Assembly (NCBI RefSeq): GCF_004799645.1 | Contig: NZ_CP031305.1 | Coordinates: forward strand, 2,976,001-3,040,000 | From: Natronorubrum bangense | Lineage (GTDB): Archaea; Halobacteriota; Halobacteria; Halobacteriales; Natrialbaceae | Length of the DNA: 64,000 nucleotides | Reading direction: 5' to 3' | In this document: positions 46,893 through 55,634 of the stretch, in pieces | Layout of the letters: every line of letters begins with the position of its first letter | Position numbering within the stretch: position 1 is the stretch's first letter | The notes under the pieces: generated by a model | Databases searched by the model: none | Told to the model about the DNA's origin: nothing | The model's input: only the letters and a program-made list of their open reading frames with translations | Made by a program: the position numbers and the translations under genes

Positions 46893-47645
46893 ATGGTCGA
46901 CCACGACGACGAACTCCTCGCGGCCGTCCGTGAACTCACGCGGACGATCGACGACCTCCAGCAGGAACTCGAGTCCACCCAGCGCCGACCGTTTCAGCCG
47001 CCACCACTGCGGCCGCCGACGCCGCGAGAGCTCCTCGCCTTTACTGATGAGGTGGCGGTACCCGCGACGATCGCCGTCCTTAAGACGAGTGTGCGGGCGC
47101 TCGAGGGATTCCAGCGGGCGCTTGCACTCGCACGGACCGAGCGAGACGTTCGCGATCGAACGACCGAGGCGACGAGCGCCACGAGCAAGCGGGCCAGCGA
47201 GCTCCGGCAGACGACCCTCTCACAGCTCGACGGCGTCTTAGCCCGCTTACAGCAGGCCGCAAGCGATGGGACACTGCCTGCTGACGACGGCGCACGCGAG
47301 TTGCTTACCGAGGCCCGCGAGTTACGCGACGACGTCGACAGCCGACTGCGAGACGTCGGGGCCGACGTCGAACGGCGACAGACGGAGGCGACGGACGCCG
47401 TTCGGATCGATATTCAGGAGGGCCATCCCGACACACTACAGGACGGCGACACCACCGCCAACCGCGACTCTCGAGTCGACGTCGACGCCGAACTCGAGAC
47501 GTTGAAAGACCAGTATGGGGACGAGAGCGAGGCTGACAGCGCTGAGCCCGATGTAAACGGCGAAAACGAGGTCACCGACGACGAGACGTCCGCATCCGCA
47601 GACGACGATGACGACGATCCTGACGGATCCAGCTCTGCTATTTAA
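46893..47645 (+). CDS. Haloarchaeal coiled-coil-like protein (DUF7547-type)
   Basis: 250 residues. N-terminal coiled-coil (DDELLAAVRELTRTIDDLQQELES), a Pro-rich patch (RPFQPPPLRPPTPREL), then a long charged helical region. The last 60 residues are almost purely acidic. It resembles a haloarchaeal family I recall as DUF7547; function unknown. The convergent OB-fold gene overlaps its 3' end by four bases. Confidence 0.7.
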   Translation: MVDHDDELLAAVRELTRTIDDLQQELESTQRRPFQPPPLRPPTPRELLAFTDEVAVPATIAVLKTSVRALEGFQRALALARTERDVRDRTTEATSATSKRASELRQTTLSQLDGVLARLQQAASDGTLPADDGARELLTEARELRDDVDSRLRDVGADVERRQTEATDAVRIDIQEGHPDTLQDGDTTANRDSRVDVDAELETLKDQYGDESEADSAEPDVNGENEVTDDETSASADDDDDDPDGSSSAI

Positions 47646-48049
47646 ACCGGGTCGAACCGGTAGCCGTCCCAGTCTTGACTCTCAGGTTCGCGAATGCCGG
47701 CGCCAGGTTCGCGGAGTTCCTCGACGTAGACTGGCTCGACTTCGTCACCAGTCTCAACGTCGTCGGTCGTGAGTTGAACGATCGCCCGCACCGACTCACT
47801 ATCATCACCGGACTGCGTCCGGCTGCTCGAGGCGTCGTCAGACGCCTCGCTGACGTCGAACTCGACGATGGCGAGCGTGTTCGGCTCGCGGACGCCGGGC
47901 GGTGTGGCTGTGCTCTTTGTCCAGGTTATCACTTCGGCGGTGTACTCGCTCAGGTCGATCGTCTCGACCGGTTCCGAGCCGCCGGGACCACGCGGGTGCC
48001 CGGGGTAGCTGATCGAACCGTCCTCGTACTTGTAGGCGTCCATCGTCAT
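47642..48049 (-). CDS. OB-fold (DUF35-type) partner of the thiolase, with hairpin insert
   Basis: 135 residues from the ATG at 48049. It matches the OB-fold half of DUF35 acyl-CoA-associated proteins (ISYPGHPRGPGG, LAIVEFDV...VRAIVQLTT) but contains no cysteine, so the N-terminal zinc ribbon is lost. The start overlaps the thiolase stop (ATGA), the classical thiolase-DUF35 pairing. Between EFDV and VRAIV an Asp/Ser-rich segment (SEASDDASSSRTQSGDD) is inserted; its DNA is two perfect hairpins (47808-47849). Confidence 0.75.
   Translation of the reverse strand: MTMDAYKYEDGSISYPGHPRGPGGSEPVETIDLSEYTAEVITWTKSTATPPGVREPNTLAIVEFDVSEASDDASSSRTQSGDDSESVRAIVQLTTDDVETGDEVEPVYVEELREPGAGIREPESQDWDGYRFDPV
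47808..47849. repeat. In-frame hairpin insertion element inside the OB-fold gene
   Basis: CCGGAC-TGC-GTCCGG (47808-47822) and CGAGGCGTC-GTCA-GACGCCTCG (47828-47849) are perfect 6- and 9-base-pair hairpins side by side. The segment encodes the Asp/Ser-rich insert. The design, and the CGAGGCG core, match the gatA insert at 11780-11834. Confidence 0.7.
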
Positions 48050-49203
48050 TGTGCTGCCTCCATAATCGTCGTAATCACGCAGTTTCCAAAGCCGCCGACG
48101 TTACAGGCAAGGCCGATGTCGGCGTCGACCTGTCGTGGGCCAGCTTCACCCATGAGCTGCTCGTAGATTTCGACACCCTGTGCGACGCCGCTTGCTCCCA
48201 GTGGATGCCCCTTCGATTTGAGCCCACCGGAGGTGTTGATCGGTAACTCGCCGGTGTCGCGTTCGGTGTAGCCCTCCTCGATCAGTTTCCAGGCCTCGCC
48301 TTGCTCGGCGAAGCCAAGCCCCTCCATCTGGAGGAACTCGAGGATGGTGAACATGTCGTGGAGTTCGGCGACGTCGATGTCGTCGGGGCCGTAGCCACTC
48401 ATCTCGTAGGCACCCTTACCGCTCTCGACGACGCCACCCATGATCGTCGGGTCCTCACGTTCGTGGACGACGTGAGTGTCCGTTGCGCCGTCGATGCCCG
48501 CAATAACGACGTACTCGTCGGTGTACTCTTTCGCGACCGACTCGGGACAGAGCATGAGTGCGGCCGAACCGTCCGTGATCGGACAGAAGTCATACAGTCG
48601 CAGCGGATCGGCGACGGTCGGTGACTCGAGGATCGTCTCTAAGTCGACTTCCTTCTGGAACTGGGCGTGAGGGTTGTCGACGCCGTTTTTGTGGTTCTTG
48701 ACGGCGACTTTCCCGAGGCTCTCGCGGGGGGCATCGAACCGTTCCAGATAGTGTCGAGCCGTGAGTCCGGCAAACGACGGCAGTGTGACGCCCGTTTTGT
48801 ACTCGACGGGATGGGTCAGTGATGCGATGACGTCGGTCGCTTCGCCGGTCGTCCGGTGGGTCATCTTCTCGCCGCCGACGAGCAGCGTCATCTCGCTTGC
48901 GCCGCTTGCCACCGACTGCCAGGCTGCGTAGATTCCGGCGCCGCCGCTGGAACTCGTCTGGTCGACACGCTGGGTGTACGCTGGCATCGCATCGAGGTCG
49001 TGTGCCAGCGCGTTCGGCACACCCGTTTGACCTTCGAACTCGCCGCTGGCCATGTTCGAGACGTACAGATGCTCGACGGCTTCGGCGTCGACACCCGCAT
49101 CCTCGAGACACTCGATTCCAGCTTCCGAAAGGAGATCCAGAATCCAGCTCTCGCGTTGCCCGAACTGGGTCATTGAGGCTCCGATTACTGCAACACGTTC
49201 CAT
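48046..49203 (-). CDS. Thiolase family protein with Ser in place of the nucleophile Cys
   Basis: 385 residues in the SCP2/acetyl-CoA acetyltransferase branch. The C-terminal sites are normal: GHPLGASG (His) and ACNVGGFGNCV (Cys). The N-terminal nucleophile motif, usually A-C-A-S-G, reads TSSSGGAG, so Ser replaces the acyl-accepting Cys. Translationally coupled to the OB-fold gene, as in archaeal thiolase-DUF35 complexes that channel acetoacetyl-CoA. The substrate and activity are open. Confidence 0.9.
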   Translation of the reverse strand: MERVAVIGASMTQFGQRESWILDLLSEAGIECLEDAGVDAEAVEHLYVSNMASGEFEGQTGVPNALAHDLDAMPAYTQRVDQTSSSGGAGIYAAWQSVASGASEMTLLVGGEKMTHRTTGEATDVIASLTHPVEYKTGVTLPSFAGLTARHYLERFDAPRESLGKVAVKNHKNGVDNPHAQFQKEVDLETILESPTVADPLRLYDFCPITDGSAALMLCPESVAKEYTDEYVVIAGIDGATDTHVVHEREDPTIMGGVVESGKGAYEMSGYGPDDIDVAELHDMFTILEFLQMEGLGFAEQGEAWKLIEEGYTERDTGELPINTSGGLKSKGHPLGASGVAQGVEIYEQLMGEAGPRQVDADIGLACNVGGFGNCVITTIMEAAQ

Positions 49204-49293
49204 AGCTTACCAAATAATAGTCACCAATTTATATGTAAGGGTCAATGGATGGTGGCACATCTCATGATAGGAGTCCCAACCAAGGGCGACGGC

Positions 49294-50595
49294 CTACGCG
49301 GACTCTGCCGCGGCGGTTCGCAACTCGGTTGCACGCGAACGCGCCTGTGAAATCACTGCAGGGCGTGCTTCGAACTCGACGATGACGTCTTCGTCGCCGT
49401 AGGTAACGTCGTCGACGTTTGCGTTGTCATGAATCCACGACACCACGCTCATCGTCTCGTCGGTCATCGGCAAGAGGAGTCGTTCTTCTTGCCACTCAGG
49501 AAGCTCTGCGTCGATTCGCTCGAGCAGCACGTCGATGTTCGTTCCCGATTTTGCACTGACCATGACCGGGTTCGGGGCGAGCGCCGACAGCGCCGCTCGT
49601 TTCTCCTCGAGGTCTTCCGCATCGACTTTGTCGATCTTGTTCAACACGGTCACGATCGGCGCTTCGTTGCGCTCATAGAGGGTGTCGTGACAGGTGACGA
49701 GTTTTTCGTGGATCTCGTCGACGTCTTCGCTGACGTCGACGACGAGCAAGACCAGATCCGCCCGGTAAACCGAATCCAGCGTCGACTTGAACGATTCGAC
49801 CAGCCAGTGGGGCAGATCGCTGATGAAGCCGACGGTGTCGGTCACCAGCACGTCTCGTGGCTCGATGTCTGCCCGGCGGGTCGTCGTTCCCAGCGTCGTG
49901 AACAGCTTGTCCTGTGATTCGGCGGTCGGATCGAGGTCCGGATGGAGCCCCACGTTTTCTTCGACCGCTAAATCGTCGGCGAGTTGGCGCAACAGGGTCG
50001 ATTTCCCGGCGTTCGTATAGCCCGCAAGTGCGACCAGATCGAATCCCGAATCGCGTCTGCGCTCCCGGCGCTGCTCTTCGGTCTGTTCGATCTGCTCGAG
50101 TTCGTCCCTGATCCGGCTGATCTGGTTTTTGATGTCCTGTTCGCGACTCTCGTCGTACTCCCCGAGCCCCATGAAGCCGGGGTGTTCCTCGCGTTTGGCC
50201 AGACTGGTCTTGGCCTCGGCACGGGGCAGTTCGTATCGGAGTTCGGCCAGCTCGACCTGGAGCTGTGCTTTCCGTGTCTGAGCGCGCTGGCCGAAGATTT
50301 CGAGGATCAGGGTAAACCGATCGATGACCTCGACACCGTCGGGCAGGAGCTGGCCGAGATTGTACGTCTGGTAGGGGCCGAGCCGGTTGTCAAAGATGAC
50401 GGTCGTTGCGTCGGTCGCGACGACCTCCTCGGCGAGTGCTTCGGCTTTCCCCTCGCCAAGCTGGAGGGCGGCATCGGCTCGCCGTGATTGGGTGATCTCG
50501 CCGACGACGGTGTACCCCGCCGCTTCGGCAAGCTCACGGATTTCGCTCGTATCGGGCGTTCCGGAATCGACGCGTTTTGCAATGATTGCTCTCAT
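49294..50595 (-). CDS. hflX: Ribosome-associated GTPase HflX
   Basis: 433 residues. HflX N-terminal domain with FDNRLGPYQTYNLGQLLPDGVEVIDRFTLILEIF, a coiled-coil (residues ~160-195), and the G-domain: G1 AGYTNAGKSTLL, G3 DTVGFISDLPHWLVESF, G4 NKID. HflX splits stalled ribosomes under stress in bacteria; archaeal members bind the large subunit. Confidence 0.95.
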   Translation of the reverse strand: MRAIIAKRVDSGTPDTSEIRELAEAAGYTVVGEITQSRRADAALQLGEGKAEALAEEVVATDATTVIFDNRLGPYQTYNLGQLLPDGVEVIDRFTLILEIFGQRAQTRKAQLQVELAELRYELPRAEAKTSLAKREEHPGFMGLGEYDESREQDIKNQISRIRDELEQIEQTEEQRRERRRDSGFDLVALAGYTNAGKSTLLRQLADDLAVEENVGLHPDLDPTAESQDKLFTTLGTTTRRADIEPRDVLVTDTVGFISDLPHWLVESFKSTLDSVYRADLVLLVVDVSEDVDEIHEKLVTCHDTLYERNEAPIVTVLNKIDKVDAEDLEEKRAALSALAPNPVMVSAKSGTNIDVLLERIDAELPEWQEERLLLPMTDETMSVVSWIHDNANVDDVTYGDEDVIVEFEARPAVISQARSRATELRTAAAESA

Positions 50596-50885
50596 ATGGG
50601 TTCCAAGCTGTCTGTGTCACTCGGGCGGGGGTGGTCGTGGCGACTCGAGGCGGAACGCTCATCGATCCGGCGAGCCAGCAGTTGCACGCGTTGCTCGCGC
50701 CGGGACTGCAATCGGCGCGGTGGGTGCCCGATAACGCTACGGATGCCGATCACACACCTCTGTTGGACGGTCGTTAATCATGTCCAACCATACGCACCCG
50801 ACCGTCTTGAATCCCGTGCCCGATGCCGCCTGCTCGTACGGGATATCATAACAGTCATTGTCGCCGGCTCGAATACGCATCCGTG

Positions 50886-51200
50886 ATGATAGACGTCGAT
50901 CCAGCGACGCTCGTTCTCGAGTTCGTCGGCAGTGCGGTTCTCGGTGGGGTGTTGGGGTTCGCGACGAAACAAGTCGCAAAACTCGTTGCAGTTCTCATCG
51001 GTGTCCAGCTGATGGCGTTTCGGTATCTCGAATCACAGGAGATCGTCATCGTCGACTGGAACCGCCTCTCGGCGGGGTTCATCGAGACACAGGCACAGAC
51101 ACAGACACAGGCCACCCATTGGTTCGAATCAGTGCTCTCGATGCTGTCAGTCGGTGCTGGATTCACCAGTGGTTTCCTGATTGGTTTTCACAGAGGATAG
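50886..51200 (+). CDS. FUN14-family small membrane protein
   Basis: 104 residues from the ATG at 50886 (MIDVDPATLVLEF). FUN14-type Gly-rich helices (GGVLGFATKQVAKLVAVLIGVQL and SVGAGFTSGFLIGFHRG) flank a short soluble loop with an alternating Thr-Gln stretch. Eukaryotic FUNDC1 belongs here; the archaeal function is unknown. Confidence 0.8.
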   Translation: MIDVDPATLVLEFVGSAVLGGVLGFATKQVAKLVAVLIGVQLMAFRYLESQEIVIVDWNRLSAGFIETQAQTQTQATHWFESVLSMLSVGAGFTSGFLIGFHRG

Positions 51201-51229
51201 CGGCGTGAACCGACCGCTGATCGCGCGTC

Positions 51230-51955
51230 TTATCGGGTCGCCAGGTCGTCTTTGTCTTTGATGATCTCCGTTTCTGCCTCGCCGCTCGTGTGCTCGTTGA
51301 CGACGTCGTAGAACTCGTTTTGCATCCCTGCAGGGAACGTCAACACACCCACCCAGGAGCCGTCAGGTTGCCACTCTTCACGCTCGAGTTCGCCAAAGCC
51401 GCGGATCTGTGCCTGTGCGCTGCCGGCGTATTCGGCAGGGATCTGCACCGCGATCGTTACCTCTTCGAACCGAATCGGGATCACTGGTCGAAGTGCCTCG
51501 AGCGCCTCATCGACCTGTGTCTCGACCGGCTCCATCGGATCGACGGTAAAGCCGGCCTCCTCGAGCGCGTTCTCGATACGCTCCGGCGGATGGGGGGCGT
51601 CGTCCATTTGGGGGTTGATCGCGTTACGTGTGATGGTGTCGATCAACTGTTTGCGCTTCTGTTCTTGCATCTCCCGGCGCTGGTCGGCCGTAATCTGGAT
51701 CTCTCCGCGTTTGATTACCTCCGGGATGATCTCGAGTGGCTCCGTCGTTTCGAAGACCGTCTCCAGATCGTTCTCGGCTGGCCGGTCGCCGCGCGAGGCG
51801 TCTTCGAAGACGTCCTCTGCGGCGATGACGTCCTCTAGCTCGCCGTCGAACTCGTCGCGTTTGATCGCCAGCGCCGCGTCCGGATCGACCAAGACTTCAA
51901 ATCGTGCACCGTGTGACTCGAGTCGCGCCGTCACTGCCTCGTCGAGTGATATCAT
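51230..51955 (-). CDS. Ribosome assembly factor SBDS
   Basis: 241 residues from the ATG at 51955 (MISLDEAVTARLESHG). The N-terminal FYSH domain (residues 1-90), the helical second domain (RREMQEQKRKQLIDTI) and the ferredoxin-like C-terminal domain are all present. SBDS releases eIF6/aIF6 from the 50S subunit. It follows psmA on the same strand, an arrangement conserved across archaea. Confidence 0.93.
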   Translation of the reverse strand: MISLDEAVTARLESHGARFEVLVDPDAALAIKRDEFDGELEDVIAAEDVFEDASRGDRPAENDLETVFETTEPLEIIPEVIKRGEIQITADQRREMQEQKRKQLIDTITRNAINPQMDDAPHPPERIENALEEAGFTVDPMEPVETQVDEALEALRPVIPIRFEEVTIAVQIPAEYAGSAQAQIRGFGELEREEWQPDGSWVGVLTFPAGMQNEFYDVVNEHTSGEAETEIIKDKDDLATR

Positions 51956-52062
51956 ACCGAAGCATACCCCCGGCCCGTTAAAAGAGCTTTTCCTGCCGGT
52001 CGCTTTCACATGAAACGCATGATGGGTTCGAAAAAACCCAAAACGAACGCGCGGTGTCTCGA

Positions 52063-52821
52063 TTACTCGTCCGTCTCGTCGTCCTCACCAGTGTCGAGGA
52101 GATCGTTCTCCTCGAGGTGGGACTCGATCTTGTCGTGATCGAACTGCTCGAAGGACTCGGTCTCGACGTCGACCGTTGCGAGGCCGACTTCGCTCGGGAG
52201 GAGTGAGCCGTCGTTGACAGATGCGAGTGCGTCGAGTGCAAGCGCGATCCCGCCATCGAGGTCCGATTCCTCGTCGTAGTTATCCTCTAAGTACTCCTGG
52301 AGTTCGCCGCGGTCGGCACCGACGGCGAGTGCCTTCCACTCGTAGGGCGTCCCCGAGGGGTCGGTCTCAAACAGCCGTGGTTCGCCGTTCTCGACGCCAC
52401 CGACGATCAGCGCGACACCGAACGGGCGTGCGCCGCCGACTTGGGTGTACTGCTGAATGTGGTCGGTGACTTCTTTCGTCAGCGTCTCGACACCGATCGG
52501 TTCGCCGTATCGCAGCTGGTTGACCTGCGTCTGGCGACGGGCGAAGTCGATCAGCTGGCGAGCGTCAGCCACGTGGCCGGCGCTTGCGATGCCGATGTGG
52601 TTGTCGGCTTTGTGAATCTTTTCGACACTCGAGTCCTCGAGCAGCTCGGATGGGACTCGCTTGTCGACGGCCAGCACGACACCGTCTGCCGTTCGAACAC
52701 CGATACTTGCTGTTCCTCGTTTGACCGCCTCGCGAGCGTACTCGACCTGGTAAAGTCGGCCGTCGGGCGAGAAGATCGTGATGCCTCGGTCGTACGCCTG
52801 CTGTTGGGCTTGTCCCTGCAT
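52063..52821 (-). CDS. psmA: 20S proteasome alpha subunit
   Basis: 252 residues. The alpha-type N-terminal YDRGITIFSPDGRLYQVEYAREAV is diagnostic, followed by the proteasome fold; the acidic tail (residues 230-252) is longer than in non-halophiles. Alpha rings gate the protease chamber and contact the PAN or Cdc48 ATPases. It sits between rnp2 and SBDS. Confidence 0.95.
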   Translation of the reverse strand: MQGQAQQQAYDRGITIFSPDGRLYQVEYAREAVKRGTASIGVRTADGVVLAVDKRVPSELLEDSSVEKIHKADNHIGIASAGHVADARQLIDFARRQTQVNQLRYGEPIGVETLTKEVTDHIQQYTQVGGARPFGVALIVGGVENGEPRLFETDPSGTPYEWKALAVGADRGELQEYLEDNYDEESDLDGGIALALDALASVNDGSLLPSEVGLATVDVETESFEQFDHDKIESHLEENDLLDTGEDDETDE

Positions 52822-52825
52822 AGTA

Positions 52826-53311
52826 TCACGCTAAATCGCAATCGAGGTCTGTCGCACCCGTGAACGCCTCATCGAGTCGTACGTCTGCAACGCATTCCCG
52901 CAGGACGGCGACTCGCTCTTCGTTCCCGAACACGACGTTTCTCTCTTCGGAATCTTGCCCGCGGCGTCCTAAATAGTTTTCTTCAGCGGCACGTATCGTA
53001 CCACTGATACCGCAGACGAAGATTCCGACGGGAGCGCCGGCTATCTCGTCGATACAGGACAGCGCTGCGCGGGCCGGCTCCGTCTCGCCACGACGGACTC
53101 GGACGATCGCTTCGCCGGTCTTGCCGGTAAACTGGAACCTGATAACCGTCATATCGACTCGGGCGCTCCCTGGATCGCCCAGTAAGTTCTGGGCCGCATA
53201 CCAACACTCGCGCTGGAAGTCCCGGCGGCTGATCGACGTATCGGGCCAGCCCTCGAGTTCGACGGCGAGATACCGCCAGCGCGGCTGGAGGTGTTTCGGG
53301 AGGTGTTTCAT
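52826..53311 (-). CDS. rnp2: RNase P protein component 2 (Pop5)
   Basis: 161 residues: MKHLPKHLQPRWRYLAVELEG is the typical Pop5 opening, followed by FQRECWYAAQNLLGDPGSARVDMTVIRF. Pop5 pairs with Rpp30 (encoded at 53975) to activate the RNase P RNA. Its stop lies four bases from psmA. The methyltransferase gene overlaps its 5' end. Confidence 0.92.
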   Translation of the reverse strand: MKHLPKHLQPRWRYLAVELEGWPDTSISRRDFQRECWYAAQNLLGDPGSARVDMTVIRFQFTGKTGEAIVRVRRGETEPARAALSCIDEIAGAPVGIFVCGISGTIRAAEENYLGRRGQDSEERNVVFGNEERVAVLRECVADVRLDEAFTGATDLDCDLA

Positions 53312-53991
53312 CTGTCCGCAGGCTCACCTGTGTCTTCGAGTTCAGTCGGCGGCCGCTCTGCGACCAGCACGCCGACCTGATCGTGGACGCGTTCGACGGC
53401 GGTCAGGGAAAAGCCCGCGTCGGTAAGGGCGTCGGCGAGGGTACCGACGGTCGCCGGATCGTCGACCTCCGGGGAGTAAAACGGCTCGTCGGGATCTGGC
53501 TCGCCGAAGAACATCACGTCCCCGAGGACGAATCGTCGTGGCTCGAGGGCGGCGATCACGTCGATCGCCTCGCGTTTTTCCTCGTCCGAGAGGTGATGCA
53601 GCGCGAAGTTCGAGGTCACCACGTCGACTGGGCCGTCGTAGTTGGGTTCGCGGAACGTCCCGTAGTCGAACTCGAGGTTCTCGAGTCCCTCCTCGTCGGC
53701 TTTCCGCTTGGCTTCCTCGAGCATTCCCTCGCTGATGTCGCGGCCGACGACGCGCGTTGTGTCGGGTGCGAGTGCGAGGGCGATCGCTCCCGTCCCCGTC
53801 GCGAGGTCGAGAACGACGTCCGTGCGAGCGGAGCGAGTGCGGGCTCGAGGCGACCCGGTGTCGTCGGCCTCGGGTGCGGCGTGTTCGACGACCAGACTCG
53901 CACAGGCGCGGTACTCGTCGGATTTGTTCTCGTCGTACTCGCCGGCGAGCTCGTCGAACCGGGCGGCGTGTTCGTCAAGACTCTTCTTCAT
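53308..53991 (-). CDS. Class I SAM-dependent methyltransferase
   Basis: 227 residues from the ATG at 53991 (MKKSLDEHAARFDELAGE); a TTG nine codons earlier is less likely. The SAM motif VLDLATGTGAIALAL is followed by VGRDISEGMLEEA, and FDYGTFREPN. A Thr/Arg-rich insert (ADDTGSPRARTRSARTD) just before motif I is coded by inverted-repeat-rich DNA around 53820-53880. It is embedded between rnp3 and rnp2, overlapping both. The substrate is unknown; the position suggests an RNA or translation role. Confidence 0.88.
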   Translation of the reverse strand: MKKSLDEHAARFDELAGEYDENKSDEYRACASLVVEHAAPEADDTGSPRARTRSARTDVVLDLATGTGAIALALAPDTTRVVGRDISEGMLEEAKRKADEEGLENLEFDYGTFREPNYDGPVDVVTSNFALHHLSDEEKREAIDVIAALEPRRFVLGDVMFFGEPDPDEPFYSPEVDDPATVGTLADALTDAGFSLTAVERVHDQVGVLVAERPPTELEDTGEPADR

Positions 53992-54679
53992 ATCTTCCTC
54001 GTTCGACGCCTGGCTCAATGAACGACTCGGACTGAACGTAGCGATTGCGCTCGGCGAGTCGTTTCCACTCGGTCATCCCTTCCGTGATAAACTCACTCGA
54101 GAAACCGAGTTGCTCGCCCAGCGCACACAGCTCTCGCGGCCCACGCAACTCGAGATGGGAGGTTGGATCCGCGCTGACGACGTATGAGGCGTCGTAGTAG
54201 TCGACGATCTCTTCGAGTTTGCGAAGCGACTGGATGACGCGCACTCGCTGGCCACCGCTCTTGCGAAGCACGCCCGAGAGATTAAACTCGAGCCGGACGC
54301 CGTTTGTGACGGCAGCTTTCACGAGCACGTGGTTGATGTCGCCGCTGTCGGTCATCGGATGTGCGAGCACGTCGATTTTCTCGTTTTCGACGGCAAAGCG
54401 GTTCAACGCGTTCGTCCCGCCGTGAATCGCTAGAATCGTCTGCGAGCCACGATAGTTCCCCACGGAGCCGCCGGCTTCCTGTGGATCGGCTGCTCTGATC
54501 TCGAGACCGGGGACGACGTCGATTCCGTACTCCTCGCTGATTCGCTCGGCATCGTACGTCGCTCGCGAATCTGTGTGGTTGCGCACGACCACGCCCTCGA
54601 AGCCGTAGTCGGCCGCCGTCTTTGCGTATCTGGCGACCGTGCTCTCTCCGTCGGGGTGGGCGTGGACCGCTTCGTACAT
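53975..54679 (-). CDS. rnp3: RNase P protein component 3 (Rpp30)
   Basis: 234 residues with a PHP-like TIM barrel (MYEAVHAHPDGESTVARY, GVVVRNHT, VLAHPMTDSGDIN, RLEFNLSGVLR). Rpp30 forms the heterodimer with Pop5 in archaeal RNase P. It is first of the coupled rnp3-methyltransferase-rnp2-psmA-SBDS block. Confidence 0.93.
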   Translation of the reverse strand: MYEAVHAHPDGESTVARYAKTAADYGFEGVVVRNHTDSRATYDAERISEEYGIDVVPGLEIRAADPQEAGGSVGNYRGSQTILAIHGGTNALNRFAVENEKIDVLAHPMTDSGDINHVLVKAAVTNGVRLEFNLSGVLRKSGGQRVRVIQSLRKLEEIVDYYDASYVVSADPTSHLELRGPRELCALGEQLGFSSEFITEGMTEWKRLAERNRYVQSESFIEPGVERGRYEEES

Positions 54680-54815
54680 ACTCGAGCCGTCTCACGGCGG
54701 CGACTTGGGGTTTGCGCCATGCGGTAGCCGAAGACGCCCATTCAGAATCAGATCGGAGAACGCGAGCCGAGACGCGATATCCCAACCGAGAAAACGTGAC
54801 TAGAGCGAGAGATCG

Positions 54816-55634
54816 TCAGTTGAGAATCGACTGGGCAACCGTCGCGAGCTGGCCGTTGTCGGCCTCGCGGAGTCGGTCGTCGCCGATCTTCAGTCGCAGG
54901 CGTGGCCGGCCGACATCGATCGGCACCTTTTCGGTGTCGATCAGACCCATATCCTCGAGTTTGGTCTTCGTTCGACTGAACGTCGCCTTGGAGGCGATCC
55001 CGACGTCTTCGCCCCACTTGCTGATATCGTACAGCAGCGCCTCGTTTTTGGCGGCAACCAGCAGTGAAATCGTCACTTCGTCGAGGCCGTTGCCGTCGCC
55101 GCGAGCGGTCTCGAGCGAGTTGAGAATCGCCGTGAAGTCGGCTTCGGCATCGGGGCTAATCTCTTCGGAGAGCGTCTCGCGGACGGCCGTGATTGGCGGC
55201 GTTCGGAGGTTGAACTGGGAGGCATCCGCCCAGCGAGCCGCGTAGGTGTCGTAGGTATCCTCGACGAAACTCTCGTCGTCGGTGAGGAGCCCGCCAACGC
55301 GGTCGCCAGCGTGGACGATCGCGATAACGCGCTTGTCGGTGATGAGCAGCGAATTCTCGGGAGCCTCCTCGAGCGTTCGAAGTTCAAGTGCGTCTTCACT
55401 GATAAGATCTGCAGCGTTCGAGGCGACGATGAAGTCATCCATGACATCTTTGAGTGTCCGCTCGTCAGCAAGCATCTTTACCGACGGCCGTTCGCCGTCG
55501 AATGCGGCTGCAACGGACACGAACTCTTCGATGGCATCTGCCGATGGATTGACCATGTAGACGTCCCCGGACGCCTCCTCGAGAATGGATTCGAGGATAT
55601 CGTCAATCTGATGGTTGAGTAAATTCGAGGTCAT
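54816..55634 (-). CDS. tbsP: TbsP-type transcriptional regulator
   Basis: 272 residues: an N-terminal helical/STAND-like sensor region (residues 1-180), then a winged helix (VTISLLVAAKNEALLYDISKWGEDVGIASKATFSRTKTKLEDMGLIDTE). It matches the haloarchaeal family named TbsP, described in Haloferax volcanii as acting with TrmB on gapII. AAATTAAG lies about 31 bases upstream as a TATA-like box on this strand. Confidence 0.75.
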   Translation of the reverse strand: MTSNLLNHQIDDILESILEEASGDVYMVNPSADAIEEFVSVAAAFDGERPSVKMLADERTLKDVMDDFIVASNAADLISEDALELRTLEEAPENSLLITDKRVIAIVHAGDRVGGLLTDDESFVEDTYDTYAARWADASQFNLRTPPITAVRETLSEEISPDAEADFTAILNSLETARGDGNGLDEVTISLLVAAKNEALLYDISKWGEDVGIASKATFSRTKTKLEDMGLIDTEKVPIDVGRPRLRLKIGDDRLREADNGQLATVAQSILN

